Source of the DNA: Pseudorhizobium flavum
Lineage (GTDB): Bacteria > Pseudomonadota > Alphaproteobacteria > Rhizobiales > Rhizobiaceae
Direction of reading: 5' to 3'
Length of the DNA: 64,000 nucleotides
Assembly: GCF_902502825.2 (NCBI RefSeq)
Contig: NZ_LR723674.1
Span: 43,321-107,320 of the forward strand
In this document: in pieces, positions 46,261-54,322 of the stretch
Position numbering within the stretch: the first letter of the stretch is position 1
Layout of the letters: every line of letters begins with the position of its first letter
Notes under the pieces: generated by a model
What the model saw: the letters and a program-made list of their open reading frames with translations, nothing else
What the model was told of the DNA's origin: nothing
Database searches by the model: none
Translations under genes and position numbers: made by a program

Positions 46261-47487
46261 ATGAAGCGGCCCAAGAAGCTGAAAATGATGTCGCGAGAGG
46301 ACTTTGCCGCCCTCTCCCTTCATGAGAAAAATGCCTATCTGCAAGAGCTCGCCCGGCAGTATGCGGAAGTCAACGACCGAGACGTCGCTGAACTGGACAA
46401 GGATTCTCTCAGTCGCTTGCGTCGCTACTACAGCCGGCGCGTCTGGGCAGACCTGAAGCTAGGCGAGATGGATGACGATGCCATCTCCCAGTCTTTGCGC
46501 CGGCTGGGCGAAGCAATCCGTAACGATAGCCTGCGCCAGGATGTCGAAGCTGTCTTGAAGCAGGAGTCCGTGCCCAAACGGATCCTTCGACCCGCACCGG
46601 CAGAAGATGCCCAACTGACCTTTTTCGTTCCAACCGTCTACGACGCGCCTATCAAGGACGACGTCAATCTGATGGATGTTGCGCCCTTCTCACTCAGCAA
46701 ACGGGCCACCAGCGGTGTCATCCGTTATGAACTCAAGGATTCGCTGATCACCATCGAAGGGGGCGCGGAAAGCGGGTTAGCAACCGTCTTCGACTACGAC
46801 ATTTTTCTCAACATGGTCACCCACCTTGCAGACGAAGTGCAGCGATATCGGCGCGAGGAAAAGAAGGGGTTGCGCCCTTCCCTGCCCCCAAAGACCTATC
46901 GACCGACCGCTTCCCATATCCTGAAATTCTGCCGGCGGTCGGATGGCGGAAAGTCCTATGAGGATCTCGAGGCAGCCCTCGACCGCCTGGCCAATACCAC
47001 GATCAAGGTCATCAACCTGTCGCAGGGACGACGGCGACAGGTGGACAGCCGTCCCCTGATCAGCGGCTATAGGGTGGTCAGCCGCACCGGGGCAAACCGT
47101 ATCGAACTCGTCGAAATCACTATCCCCGACTGGGTTTATCTAAGCGTTGTCAACGACGTAAAGACGGTCCCGCTTTTGACGCTGCACGAGGACTACTTCC
47201 TGATCAGCTCAGGTCTTGGCCGTTTCATCTACCGATTGGCGCGCAAGGCCGCAGGCAAGGGCGAGGCGACCTATAGCCTGCGCGAAGTCTATAAACGCAG
47301 CGGTTCCAGCCAGGATTTCCGCAAGTTTGCCTATGACCTGAGACAGTTTGTCAGCCGCACACAGGCCTTCCCAATGCCGGACTACAACCTGGCCCTTCAG
47401 GACGGAAAAGAAGGCCCCATCCTGCATATGCAGCGCCGCAACGGCGATGAGGGAACCGCGCTTCAGATAGAAGCAGAGTTGCAATGA
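46261..47487 (+). CDS. repA: Plasmid replication initiator RepA (RPA family)
   Basis: 408 residues. MKRPKKLKMMSREDFAAL starts a protein of the RPA-type replication initiator family found on alphaproteobacterial plasmids, with QLTFFVPTVYDAPIKDD, MVTHLADEVQRY and a winged-helix-rich C-terminal half (YFLISSGLGRFIYRLARKAAG, SLREVYKRSGSSQDFRKF). It binds iterons to open the origin; five such repeats start 16 bp after the stop. This is the main reason to read the window as plasmid DNA. Confidence 0.92.
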   Translation: MKRPKKLKMMSREDFAALSLHEKNAYLQELARQYAEVNDRDVAELDKDSLSRLRRYYSRRVWADLKLGEMDDDAISQSLRRLGEAIRNDSLRQDVEAVLKQESVPKRILRPAPAEDAQLTFFVPTVYDAPIKDDVNLMDVAPFSLSKRATSGVIRYELKDSLITIEGGAESGLATVFDYDIFLNMVTHLADEVQRYRREEKKGLRPSLPPKTYRPTASHILKFCRRSDGGKSYEDLEAALDRLANTTIKVINLSQGRRRQVDSRPLISGYRVVSRTGANRIELVEITIPDWVYLSVVNDVKTVPLLTLHEDYFLISSGLGRFIYRLARKAAGKGEATYSLREVYKRSGSSQDFRKFAYDLRQFVSRTQAFPMPDYNLALQDGKEGPILHMQRRNGDEGTALQIEAELQ

Positions 47488-47488
47488 T

Positions 47489-47890
47489 ATTTTTGTCGCG
47501 CTCCGTACATCGCCGACGACAAAAGAGGGAAACGTTTCCGTACATCACCGACGACAAAAGGAGGATCTGGCGGATTTGCAGCCCAAGGAGATCCCTCGAA
47601 CCGGGGTCAGCAGAATCCGTTTTTCGCCGACTTTTCTCCGTACATCGCCGACGACATCCCGTACATCGCCGACAAAATTCCGTACATCGCCGACGACAAA
47701 AATCGCAAGCCCCTGTTCCCAAAGCGAAAATCAGGATTTTTTCGGCTAAAACTATTTAAAACACTCAAAACACGACAAAACCGCGCAGGCCGCGACAAAA
47801 ATCAACGCAGGTCTCTTCTGACATGGACGCGACCCCTAGGGCCGAATCCCGGTCCAAATCCGCAAGCGGTTACGACAAAAATGGATGTCA
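47489..47890. other. Origin of replication (oriV) with iterons
   Basis: Immediately after repA. Five direct repeats of the core CCGTACATCGCCGAC are at 47503, 47538, 47638, 47659 and 47680; three are followed by GACAAAA and all lie on one strand. A CGCGACAAAAA-like motif occurs inverted at 47490-47500 and directly near 47771, 47792 and 47869. An AT-rich stretch (47735-47775) lies between these sets. This is the layout of an iteron-controlled origin. Confidence 0.8.
47503..47701 (+). repeat. Five iterons (about 19-22 bp each)
   Basis: Copies at 47503-47524, 47538-47559 (one base changed: ATCACC), 47638-47656, 47659-47677 (lacking one GAC) and 47680-47701. Spacing between starts is 35, 100, 21 and 21 bp. 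The last three are nearly two helical turns apart. Probable RepA binding sites. Confidence 0.85.
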
Positions 47891-48033
47891 GGCTTAAAAA
47901 TGTCGCTGTCGCCGAAGTCCCCAGGATTTGGCAGAAGTTGCTTTGACTGGCGTTCTCGAATTCGAGAAGCAGCCTCTTGGCGATGAGGATTTGCGATCGA
48001 AGATCGACCTATTGGCCGTGATTGTGACCTGAT

Positions 48034-48501
48034 CTACCAGACGGTTCCGAAGGATCCGACCCTCATCTCCTGAATGCGTCTCAGCGTCGCTGCGTCGGTA
48101 TCATCTGGCAGAGCGTGTAGCGGAAAGAACCTGCCTTCCGCTATCTCCAATGATGGTCCGGTCTCTCCAGACTGGGTTACAGCGACCGTGTAAAGGACAA
48201 TATGCTCTCTAGCTGATGCATCTCGGTTGAAGAAAATCTGGCGAAGATGAGGGGGAGATGCCAGGCGCAGGTTCCCTTCCTCCCGAAGTTCCTTCTCAAG
48301 TGTCTCCAGGACCGACATGCCGTTGGTCACACCGCCACCTGGCAGGTGCCATCCCGGCGTGTAGGTGTGCTTCACCAGAAAGATCCGGTTGTCTTCATTC
48401 AGACAGATCGCTCGGACAGCAAGGATCTTGCCACTGAACAACGTGTTGCGCACGCGAAGGAGGGTGGAAAAGGCGCGACTGAAACCTTCCAAGATCGGCA
48501 A
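48034..48501 (-). CDS. Nudix hydrolase
   Basis: 155 residues. The core GWHLPGGGVTNGMSVLETLEKELREEG (in two parts GWHLPGGGVTNG and MSVLETLEKELREEG) is a Nudix box with the catalytic KELREE helix kept, but the usual Glu after GGGVxxG is Met. A short hydrophobic N-terminus precedes it. Nudix enzymes split nucleoside diphosphates linked to another group, such as NDP-sugars; substrate unknown here. It lies between the origin and the IS256 insertion. Confidence 0.85.
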   Translation of the reverse strand: MPILEGFSRAFSTLLRVRNTLFSGKILAVRAICLNEDNRIFLVKHTYTPGWHLPGGGVTNGMSVLETLEKELREEGNLRLASPPHLRQIFFNRDASAREHIVLYTVAVTQSGETGPSLEIAEGRFFPLHALPDDTDAATLRRIQEMRVGSFGTVW

Positions 48502-48575
48502 GTTTTTCTCTTCTTCTAGGGGTTTTCAGGAGTTTACCTACAGAGGGCGCCAGCCATATGCCACGCCCTCTCTTT

Positions 48576-49992
48576 GATCGTGTCCCGCCGAGTGGTGTAG
48601 CTGGGTGATAGCGAAGCCGCTCGCGAGTGCACCCTCCAAGGTGCTGTAGGGAGCGGGCGGCGTAGCGGTGGTCACCAGTGTTTTCCGGTAGGGTCGGGTT
48701 GCTTATGACCAACCTGAGGGACACCACCGATGACCGACGACATGATGAACCTGCGCTCACTCGTTGAGAAGAGCGCCGACGCCGATTTGCTGCGCGAGAT
48801 GATCGGCTTCGCTGCCGAAAAGCTGATGGCGCTGGAGGTCAGCACGAAGACTGGCGCGGGCTATGGCGAGAAGAATAGCTTCCGACTGGCCCAGCGCAAC
48901 GGCTATCGCGACCGGGACTGGGAGACACGGGCGGGCACCGTTGAGCTGCGCATTCCGAAGCTTCGCACAGGCAGCTATTTCCCGAGCTTTCTCGAACCAC
49001 GCCGCATGGCAGAGAAGGCCCTGACGGCAGTTATCCAAGAGGCCTATATCCAAGGCGTCTCGACCCGATCCGTCGATGACCTCGTTAAGGCCATGGGCAT
49101 GTCGGGCATCTCCAAGAGCCAGGTATCCCGGCTCTGCGAGGAGATCGACGAGAAGGTGAAGGCCTTCCTCGACAGGCCCATCGAAGGGGAATGGCCCTAC
49201 CTTTGGATCGATGCGACCTACCTCAAGGTCCGGCGCGGCGGGCGCATCGTCTCCGTCGCCGTCATCATCGCCGTCGGCGTCAACACCGACGGTCGACGCG
49301 AGGTGCTCGGTATGGAGATCGGCACATCCGAGGCCGAGGCGATCTGGACAGAGTTCCTGCGTAAGCTGACAAGGCGGGGTCTGTGTGGCGTCAAGCTCGT
49401 CGTCTCCGATGCCCATGAGGGCATCAAAGCCGCAGTATCGAAGGTGCTCTCCGCCACCTGGCAGCGATGCCGTGTCCACTTCATGCGCAATGCTTTGGCC
49501 CATGCCGGGAAGAGCGGACGCCGTGTTGTCTCTGCCTTCATCGCCACGGCCTTTGCCCAAGACACGTCAGAGGCTGCAAGTACCCAATGGCGCAACGTCG
49601 CCGACCAGATCAGGCCGAAGGTGCCCAAACTCGCCAGTCTCATGGACAGTGCCGAGCAAGACGTGCTCGCCTACATGACCTTTCCCAAGCAGCATTGGGC
49701 CAAACTCCACTCGACAAACCCGATTGAGCGATTGAACGGTGAGATCAAGCGACGCACAGAGGTCGTCGGCATCTTCCCAAACGACGACGCCATCGTGCGC
49801 CTAGTCGGTGCGCTGCTGCTCGAACAGAACGACGAATGGGCCGTCCAGCGGTCCCGCTACATGACACTTGAGACAATCGCCACGATGAGCGATGATCCGC
49901 TCATCAGCCTGCCAGCCGCAAGCTGATCCATTCCCGGCTCTGTCCGGAAGCACGGCGACCGCCAAAGCTACACCACGCCGGGGGACACGATC
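48576..49992 (+). mobile_element. IS256-family insertion sequence, 1417 bp
   Basis: Terminal inverted repeats of about 26 bp: GATCGTGTCCCGCCGAGTGG and TGTAGCT at 48576 on, and the complement of GATCGTGTCCCCCGGCGTGG and TGTAGCT ending at 49992. An 8-bp target duplication CTCTCTTT lies on both sides (48568-48575 and 49993-50000). It carries one intact transposase. The unbroken duplication and complete frame point to a recent insertion between the Nudix gene and the partition locus. Confidence 0.92.
48730..49926 (+). CDS. IS256-family transposase
   Basis: 398 residues, full family length. Mutator-type DDE enzyme: first D in [12 protein letters not shown], second D in [15 protein letters not shown], and E in [42 protein letters not shown] is the C/D(2)H-type block. 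No frameshift or stop, so probably active. Confidence 0.96.
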   Translation: MTDDMMNLRSLVEKSADADLLREMIGFAAEKLMALEVSTKTGAGYGEKNSFRLAQRNGYRDRDWETRAGTVELRIPKLRTGSYFPSFLEPRRMAEKALTAVIQEAYIQGVSTRSVDDLVKAMGMSGISKSQVSRLCEEIDEKVKAFLDRPIEGEWPYLWIDATYLKVRRGGRIVSVAVIIAVGVNTDGRREVLGMEIGTSEAEAIWTEFLRKLTRRGLCGVKLVVSDAHEGIKAAVSKVLSATWQRCRVHFMRNALAHAGKSGRRVVSAFIATAFAQDTSEAASTQWRNVADQIRPKVPKLASLMDSAEQDVLAYMTFPKQHWAKLHSTNPIERLNGEIKRRTEVVGIFPNDDAIVRLVGALLLEQNDEWAVQRSRYMTLETIATMSDDPLISLPAAS

Positions 49993-50147
49993 CTCTCTTT
50001 TCGGCAGAGCCATTCCCTTCTCGTCTATCCTTATCGAGGACGGCTGACCAACAGAGAACAGATCCGCCTGCAAAGCCAAAGCCGAGAAGACAAACAACCC
50101 GTGCCGCAAGCGCTGCGCTAGAGAAAAAGCCCAGCGGATGAACGCAG

Positions 50148-50365
50148 TAGAACGTGCGCGCTTCTGCGTCAACGTTGATGCGCGCACCTACGCTCCAGTG
50201 GATTTAGATGCGAGATAACGAGGATACTGCTTTGCTGAGCCTGTTCGTCCGACATGATGCTCAGCTTTGAGCGGACTCCTTTTCGGAGATGAGAACGGCA
50301 ACACGCCTTTGTCTTTGAAGCGGTAGAACGTGCGTGCTTCCGCGTCGTCGTTGACGCACGTGCGT
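50148..50365. promoter_or_regulatory. Duplicated palindromic block upstream of parA (possible centromere/operator)
   Basis: Two related 40-bp blocks (50148-50187 and 50324-50363, about 32 of 40 bases the same) lie 176 bp apart. The first has inverted arms GTGCGCGC/GCGCGCAC (50154-50161, 50180-50187) around the palindrome TCAACGTTGA. The second contains the perfect palindrome ACGCACGTGCGT (50354-50365). Further matching sequence (GCCTGTTCGT..CAGCTTTGA and GCCTGCTCGT..CAGCTTTGA) follows each block, so a unit of about 120 bp has been duplicated. Repeats in front of parA usually are parS-like sites or autoregulatory operators. Confidence 0.5.
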
Positions 50366-50429
50366 GCTTTCGGACGCGTTCAAACGCGCCATGATGAACG
50401 TAAACGCTTTTGAAAGCCTGCTCGTTCTT

Positions 50430-50435
50430 TATAAT
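50430..50435 (+). promoter_or_regulatory. Possible -10 box of the parA promoter
   Basis: TATAAT 35 bp before the parA start. TTGAAA at 50410-50415 is only 14 bp upstream, shorter than the usual 16-18, so the -35 assignment is doubtful. Confidence 0.35.
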
Positions 50436-50469
50436 GCTCTCAGCTTTGATTCGTCTTCAGGGGAAGCTC

Positions 50470-51141
50470 ATGCCTGTTATTGCGGTCGCGAATCCGAAAG
50501 GGGGGGCCGGCAAATCCACAACCACGCTCGTGGTTGCCTCAACGCTCGCCGCAAACGGCGCCAGCGTGATGATTCTCGATTGCGACCCAAACCGACCGAT
50601 CAGAGATTGGCGACGCGGGCCTTCGAAGAACCCGCTGGTGGTTGATGGCGACGTGAATGAAAGCAACATCACCACGAAGCTCGATACCTATCGACGCCAG
50701 CACCAGTTTGTCTTCGTCGACCTGGAAGGAACAGCCAGCCGCCTGATGTCGCGCGCCCTGGCGCGATCGCAGCTGGTGATCATCCCTATCCAGGCAAGTC
50801 CCACAGATGCCGAGCAAGCGGCAAAAGCCATCCGACTCATCCAGGAAGAGGAGCAGTCGTTTGAGAAGACGATCCCTTACCGGATCCTCTTCACCAGGAC
50901 CTCACCTGCCATTCCGACAAAACTCGAGCGCGCGATCCTCAGCCAGTTACGGGGTGGGCATGTCCCCCAGTTCGGGACACACCTGAATGAGCGTTCTGCC
51001 TATAAATCGATGTTCTATCATCAGCTCGCTCTCGAGGAATTGGATCCCGCAGACGTCAATGGGCTGCCGCAAGCGCGGGATAACGCCGCCAAACTTGCTG
51101 AAGAGCTGATTGAAATCGTGGTTGGAAAGGTCGCAGCATGA
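50470..51141 (+). CDS. parA: ParA-type partition ATPase
   Basis: 223 residues from the ATG at 50470 (AGGGGAAG upstream). Deviant Walker [11 protein letters not shown] near residue 10, LDCDPN (A'), and [13 protein letters not shown] follow the ParA/MinD/VirC1 pattern; it lacks the N-terminal HTH of large ParAs. It moves plasmid copies apart using ATP-dependent binding to the nucleoid. The last four bases overlap the next gene, its probable centromere-binding partner. Confidence 0.92.
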   Translation: MPVIAVANPKGGAGKSTTTLVVASTLAANGASVMILDCDPNRPIRDWRRGPSKNPLVVDGDVNESNITTKLDTYRRQHQFVFVDLEGTASRLMSRALARSQLVIIPIQASPTDAEQAAKAIRLIQEEEQSFEKTIPYRILFTRTSPAIPTKLERAILSQLRGGHVPQFGTHLNERSAYKSMFYHQLALEELDPADVNGLPQARDNAAKLAEELIEIVVGKVAA

Positions 51142-51425
51142 GTGGTCGAGAACTGGGCTTTGGAAGACTAAGCCAAATCAAACCGGATGATGTCCCGGAA
51201 AAGGGACCTGCAGACGCCGAGATCGACAAGGTTGCCGACCGCGTCGGCTTCACGAGTCGGGAACCCTTAGAGAAGATTGTTCGGCGCCAGAAGACTGAAC
51301 CGTCGGCAAACTTGAACATGCGGCCGACCATCTCCGTCTATAACCGCTTCGTCAGCTATGCCATTCGGGAGAACCTGAGCTATCCAGATGCACTCAATGC
51401 ACTGATGGACAAGGCCGGCATCTGA
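51138..51425 (+). CDS. Small partner of ParA (putative centromere-binding protein)
   Basis: 95 residues, overlapping parA by ATGA. The first half is charged and probably flexible; the second ([34 protein letters not shown]) has a beta strand followed by two helices, as in ribbon-helix-helix proteins that serve as ParB in small-ParA systems. Identity is inferred from position and this pattern. Confidence 0.7.
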   Translation: MSGRELGFGRLSQIKPDDVPEKGPADAEIDKVADRVGFTSREPLEKIVRRQKTEPSANLNMRPTISVYNRFVSYAIRENLSYPDALNALMDKAGI

Positions 51426-51459
51426 ATGAAGCCTTGAACCGGATCCGGATCCGTTGAAT

Positions 51460-53034
51460 TCAATGCTCGATCAGAGCCTTGAATTCCATATCGGCATAGT
51501 AACGAAGCTTTTGTGCCAAGGCCGGGCGCTCACCTTGCCGAAGCAGGATCATCTGGTCTGAGGAAAGTCGCATGATCTCATCGGCGTTGATGAGACTGCG
51601 CGCCGAAACATGCTCCGATGTGGAGGTCTTTCCTTCGCTCCAGGATTTGGTGGCATAGCGAGCATCCGTCTTGCCGATCATGCGAGCAATAAGGCTTGCC
51701 GTCTCGATATCATTTACGCCGAAGATCTGTAGCACAGCGGCATTGGCCAGGAACGTGCCGGCCCGCTGCCCATAGGTTGCCCGCAATTGATTGATGTCCT
51801 GGAGGATTGGCCAGAGCTGGACCCCATAACCCGCCATAAGGCCCATAGCGCGCTCGACTGGAGCCAGATGGCCAAGAGCGGCGAACTCGTCGAGCAGATA
51901 CAGCACAGGTTGAGAGGGGAGGGCCGCGTCACGGGCCATGTCGGTCAGGCTCTCGGTGACCAGGAGACGGACCCACCGGGAATAGGTTGATATTCGGTCT
52001 GGCGGAAGCACAAGGAACACTGTCATCTTAGCCCGCTTCAGATCGGCAAACCTGAAATCGGAGCGCCGTAGAACCGCAGTCATGCGTGGGCTGTCGAGGA
52101 AATGCGTGTGCCGTTGTGCGGCCGACAAAACCCCTGCTGCCTCGCGGTCTGACTTTCCAAGGTGGCGGTTGGCTGCACGGGCGATCAAGCCATTTATCTC
52201 TTCCGCTTCCTGCATGCGCGAAAGGAGCCCGAGGAAGCGCTCTGGCGCCAGTGTCAGATACTCCCGCAGAGTTCCGAGATGACGACGGCCAGGAGACTCG
52301 GCCACAAGGATCTTGAGGATCAAGCCGGCGATGAGTGCTTTGGCCTCCTCATTCCAGTGGACTTCTGTGGTTAAACCGGGATCATCGAACACGAGTGCAT
52401 CCGCCAATGCATTTGCATCCTCGGCGACATCAAGGCTGTCTGGGTCCATCAGGTCGAGCGGATTGAAGGCCGCAGATGGTCTGTCCGTGACGCCAAATGG
52501 ATCCAGGATATGAACCGGCCCGAACCTCTCGCGAACAGACGCGGTGACCTTGGCATTTTCTCCTTTCGGGTCGATGCAGATGATTGACCGGTCGGCGGTC
52601 AGGAGATTGGGAATAATCGTACCCACACCCTTGCCCGTTCGCGTTGGTGCCATGGTCATGAGATGAGCAGGTCCATCATAGCGCAGGAGCTTTCTGGAAC
52701 TTGGATCCCTGCCGATCAGCAACCCGCTATCCCCGGTGGTCGAAAAGTCCCGCATTTCGTCCTTAGTCGCCCAACGCGCAGAACCAAAAACCGGCGGGAT
52801 GTGGACGCCTGGGAGGAAGGCTGAGACAACACCGACCGCGCCCAACGCAACCGGCAGATAGTTGGCGATCACGTAAACCATCCTGCTGACGCCGTTCTGC
52901 TCTATCCCGCCAACCATATGAATGAGGAAGCTTGCCAGCAGCAGCAAGGCTGACGCGAAGAAGCCAAGGATCAAGCCAGCCAGCCCCAAAAAGGGCGCCT
53001 TCACCAGTGATCCGATGAGCCGTGATATCGTCAT
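51460..53034 (-). CDS. traG: Conjugation coupling protein TraG (VirD4 family)
   Basis: 524 residues, shorter than Ti-plasmid TraG (about 640). Two N-terminal membrane segments (LAGLILGFFASALLLLASFLI and ANYLPVALGAVGVVSAFL), Walker A APTRTGKGVGT, Walker B VLYLLDEFAALGHL, and QDINQLRATYG. It is the ATPase that brings the relaxosome to a type IV secretion channel. No channel genes are in the window. Four-base overlap with the small tra gene upstream. Confidence 0.92.
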   Translation of the reverse strand: MTISRLIGSLVKAPFLGLAGLILGFFASALLLLASFLIHMVGGIEQNGVSRMVYVIANYLPVALGAVGVVSAFLPGVHIPPVFGSARWATKDEMRDFSTTGDSGLLIGRDPSSRKLLRYDGPAHLMTMAPTRTGKGVGTIIPNLLTADRSIICIDPKGENAKVTASVRERFGPVHILDPFGVTDRPSAAFNPLDLMDPDSLDVAEDANALADALVFDDPGLTTEVHWNEEAKALIAGLILKILVAESPGRRHLGTLREYLTLAPERFLGLLSRMQEAEEINGLIARAANRHLGKSDREAAGVLSAAQRHTHFLDSPRMTAVLRRSDFRFADLKRAKMTVFLVLPPDRISTYSRWVRLLVTESLTDMARDAALPSQPVLYLLDEFAALGHLAPVERAMGLMAGYGVQLWPILQDINQLRATYGQRAGTFLANAAVLQIFGVNDIETASLIARMIGKTDARYATKSWSEGKTSTSEHVSARSLINADEIMRLSSDQMILLRQGERPALAQKLRYYADMEFKALIEH

Positions 53035-53330
53035 GTCTGCTGTTCGCTCGTTGTCACCTCCGGCGATGAGGAAGCGTTGAGAATGTCGTCGAACAATGCC
53101 TTGTCGCCGTCACGGGTCAGAAAGCCAGGCAATTCCTTGCGGATCCAATCCCTGAGCTGGTCGGCGAAATCTGAATTGTTGGAATTATCCAGCCGGTGAA
53201 GCACAAGGGCGCCGAGCAGAATCTTGCGTCTGGTATCCTGCGCCCGTTCCTGCTTTCCCAGTCGAGCCTTAAGCGCCTTCTTGCGCTCCTCCAGTTCGGC
53301 AATACGCTGTTCAATTGTTTTGCGCGGCAT
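53031..53330 (-). CDS. traD: TraD-like small conjugal transfer protein
   Basis: 99 residues. MPRKTIEQRIAELEERKKALKARLGKQERAQDTRRKI (seen in two parts) is the coiled-coil start typical of TraD/TraC-like accessory proteins next to traG in rhizobial plasmids; KILLGALVLHRL is a conserved block of this group. It probably assists relaxosome formation. It overlaps traG by four bases. Confidence 0.78.
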   Translation of the reverse strand: MPRKTIEQRIAELEERKKALKARLGKQERAQDTRRKILLGALVLHRLDNSNNSDFADQLRDWIRKELPGFLTRDGDKALFDDILNASSSPEVTTSEQQT

Positions 53331-53340
53331 GGTCGTCTCC

Positions 53341-54129
53341 TCATTTTACCGGCCGGGCAGACGCGTCTTTCAGGCGGACCGTAATGATTTTGGGATTGTC
53401 GGACGGGCGTTCGACATCCACCATGCCGGAAGCTTTCACCAGGCTGCTCAGCTTCTGAAACCCATAGTTTCTGGCATCGAAGTCAGGTGCCTGCTTTGCA
53501 AGGTGTCCGCCCACCTGAGCCAGATTTGCACGTCCGTCTTCATCGGCCGTCGCGAGGATCGCCCTCGTCAACATGTCTCGTGCTGTCTTGTCGAGCTCTC
53601 TTCGCTTCGATGCTGGCTGTGCGTCGGAAGGTTTGCTTCTGGAGGAACCGGGCAGGGCGGCAACCGGCACCTCATCAGGTTCTTCAGCTGACGCATCGAG
53701 GACGTCGAAGTAGACGAACTTGTCACAGGCTGTGATGAATGGGCGAGGGGTCTTGCGCTCTCCAAACCCGTAGACCGTCAGGCCTTGTTCGCGGATACGA
53801 GCAGCAAGCCTGGCGAAGTCGCTGTCACTGGAGACGATACAGAAAGCTGAGAAGCGACCAGTGTAGAGCAGGTCCATGGCATCGATGATCATGGCGCCAT
53901 CGGTGGCATTCTTTCCGGCCGTGTAGGCAAACTGCTGAACTGGCTGGATAGAGTGCTCAAGCAGGCACTGCTTCCAGCCCTTCAGGCTTGGCCCTGTCCA
54001 GTCTCCGTAGATCCGTCGGACACTGGCTACCCCGTAATTGGCGATCTCAGCGATCAAACCGACAATGATCTTCGGTGAAACGTTATCACCGTCGATCAGC
54101 ACTGCGAGTGTCCCATTCTCGGTTGCCAT
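53341..54129 (-). CDS. NYN-domain (LabA/DUF88) protein with OST-HTH-like C-terminus
   Basis: 262 residues from the ATG at 54129, chosen because GGGAGGG lies upstream and the domain begins at once; the longer frame runs into oriT. Residues 8-150: NYN domain with LIDGDNVSPK, TDGAMIIDAMDLLY and the acidic SSDSDFARLA motif, i.e. the PIN-like metal-binding residues of putative ribonucleases. Residues about 185-255 form an OST-HTH/LOTUS-like domain (NYGFQKLSSLVKASGMVDVE), thought to bind RNA. It lies between traD and oriT on the traG strand, 10 bp from traD, unusual company for this family. Confidence 0.88.
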   Translation of the reverse strand: MATENGTLAVLIDGDNVSPKIIVGLIAEIANYGVASVRRIYGDWTGPSLKGWKQCLLEHSIQPVQQFAYTAGKNATDGAMIIDAMDLLYTGRFSAFCIVSSDSDFARLAARIREQGLTVYGFGERKTPRPFITACDKFVYFDVLDASAEEPDEVPVAALPGSSRSKPSDAQPASKRRELDKTARDMLTRAILATADEDGRANLAQVGGHLAKQAPDFDARNYGFQKLSSLVKASGMVDVERPSDNPKIITVRLKDASARPVK

Positions 54130-54249
54130 GTTTGCCCTCCCTGACGAGAGAAAACTACACACACTTTCACGACGATCACAACGTCGAAGAGAGAATTGCG
54201 AACTTCGCGTCTGAGGATATCCCGGGCGATAAGGAGCACAAGCGACTGT

Positions 54250-54285
54250 AGAGAAGGGCGCACTTACGAGTTGTTGAGCAACTCG
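54250..54285 (-). other. oriT: Origin of transfer (oriT)
   Basis: On the minus strand: inverted repeat CGAGTTG-CTCAA-CAACTCG (54267-54285, perfect 7-bp stem), followed directly by TAAGTGCGCCCTTCTC. TAAGTGCGCCCT is the nick-region sequence of RSF1010-type origins, to which Ti-type TraA origins are related. Place between divergent tra genes and next to traA fits. The nick is predicted in GTGCG|CCCT. Confidence 0.85.
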
Positions 54286-54322
54286 GGTTATGATACCCCG
54301 CTTTTCAGGAGGCGTGGGTGAT

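Noticed and set aside
47503..47701. CRISPR-like direct repeats
   Set aside because: Repeats are unevenly spaced, lack uniform spacers and lie beside repA; they are iterons.
51435..51456. GGATCCGGATCC-containing near-palindrome between convergent genes
   Set aside because: Imperfect symmetry and no T run; too weak to call a terminator or operator.
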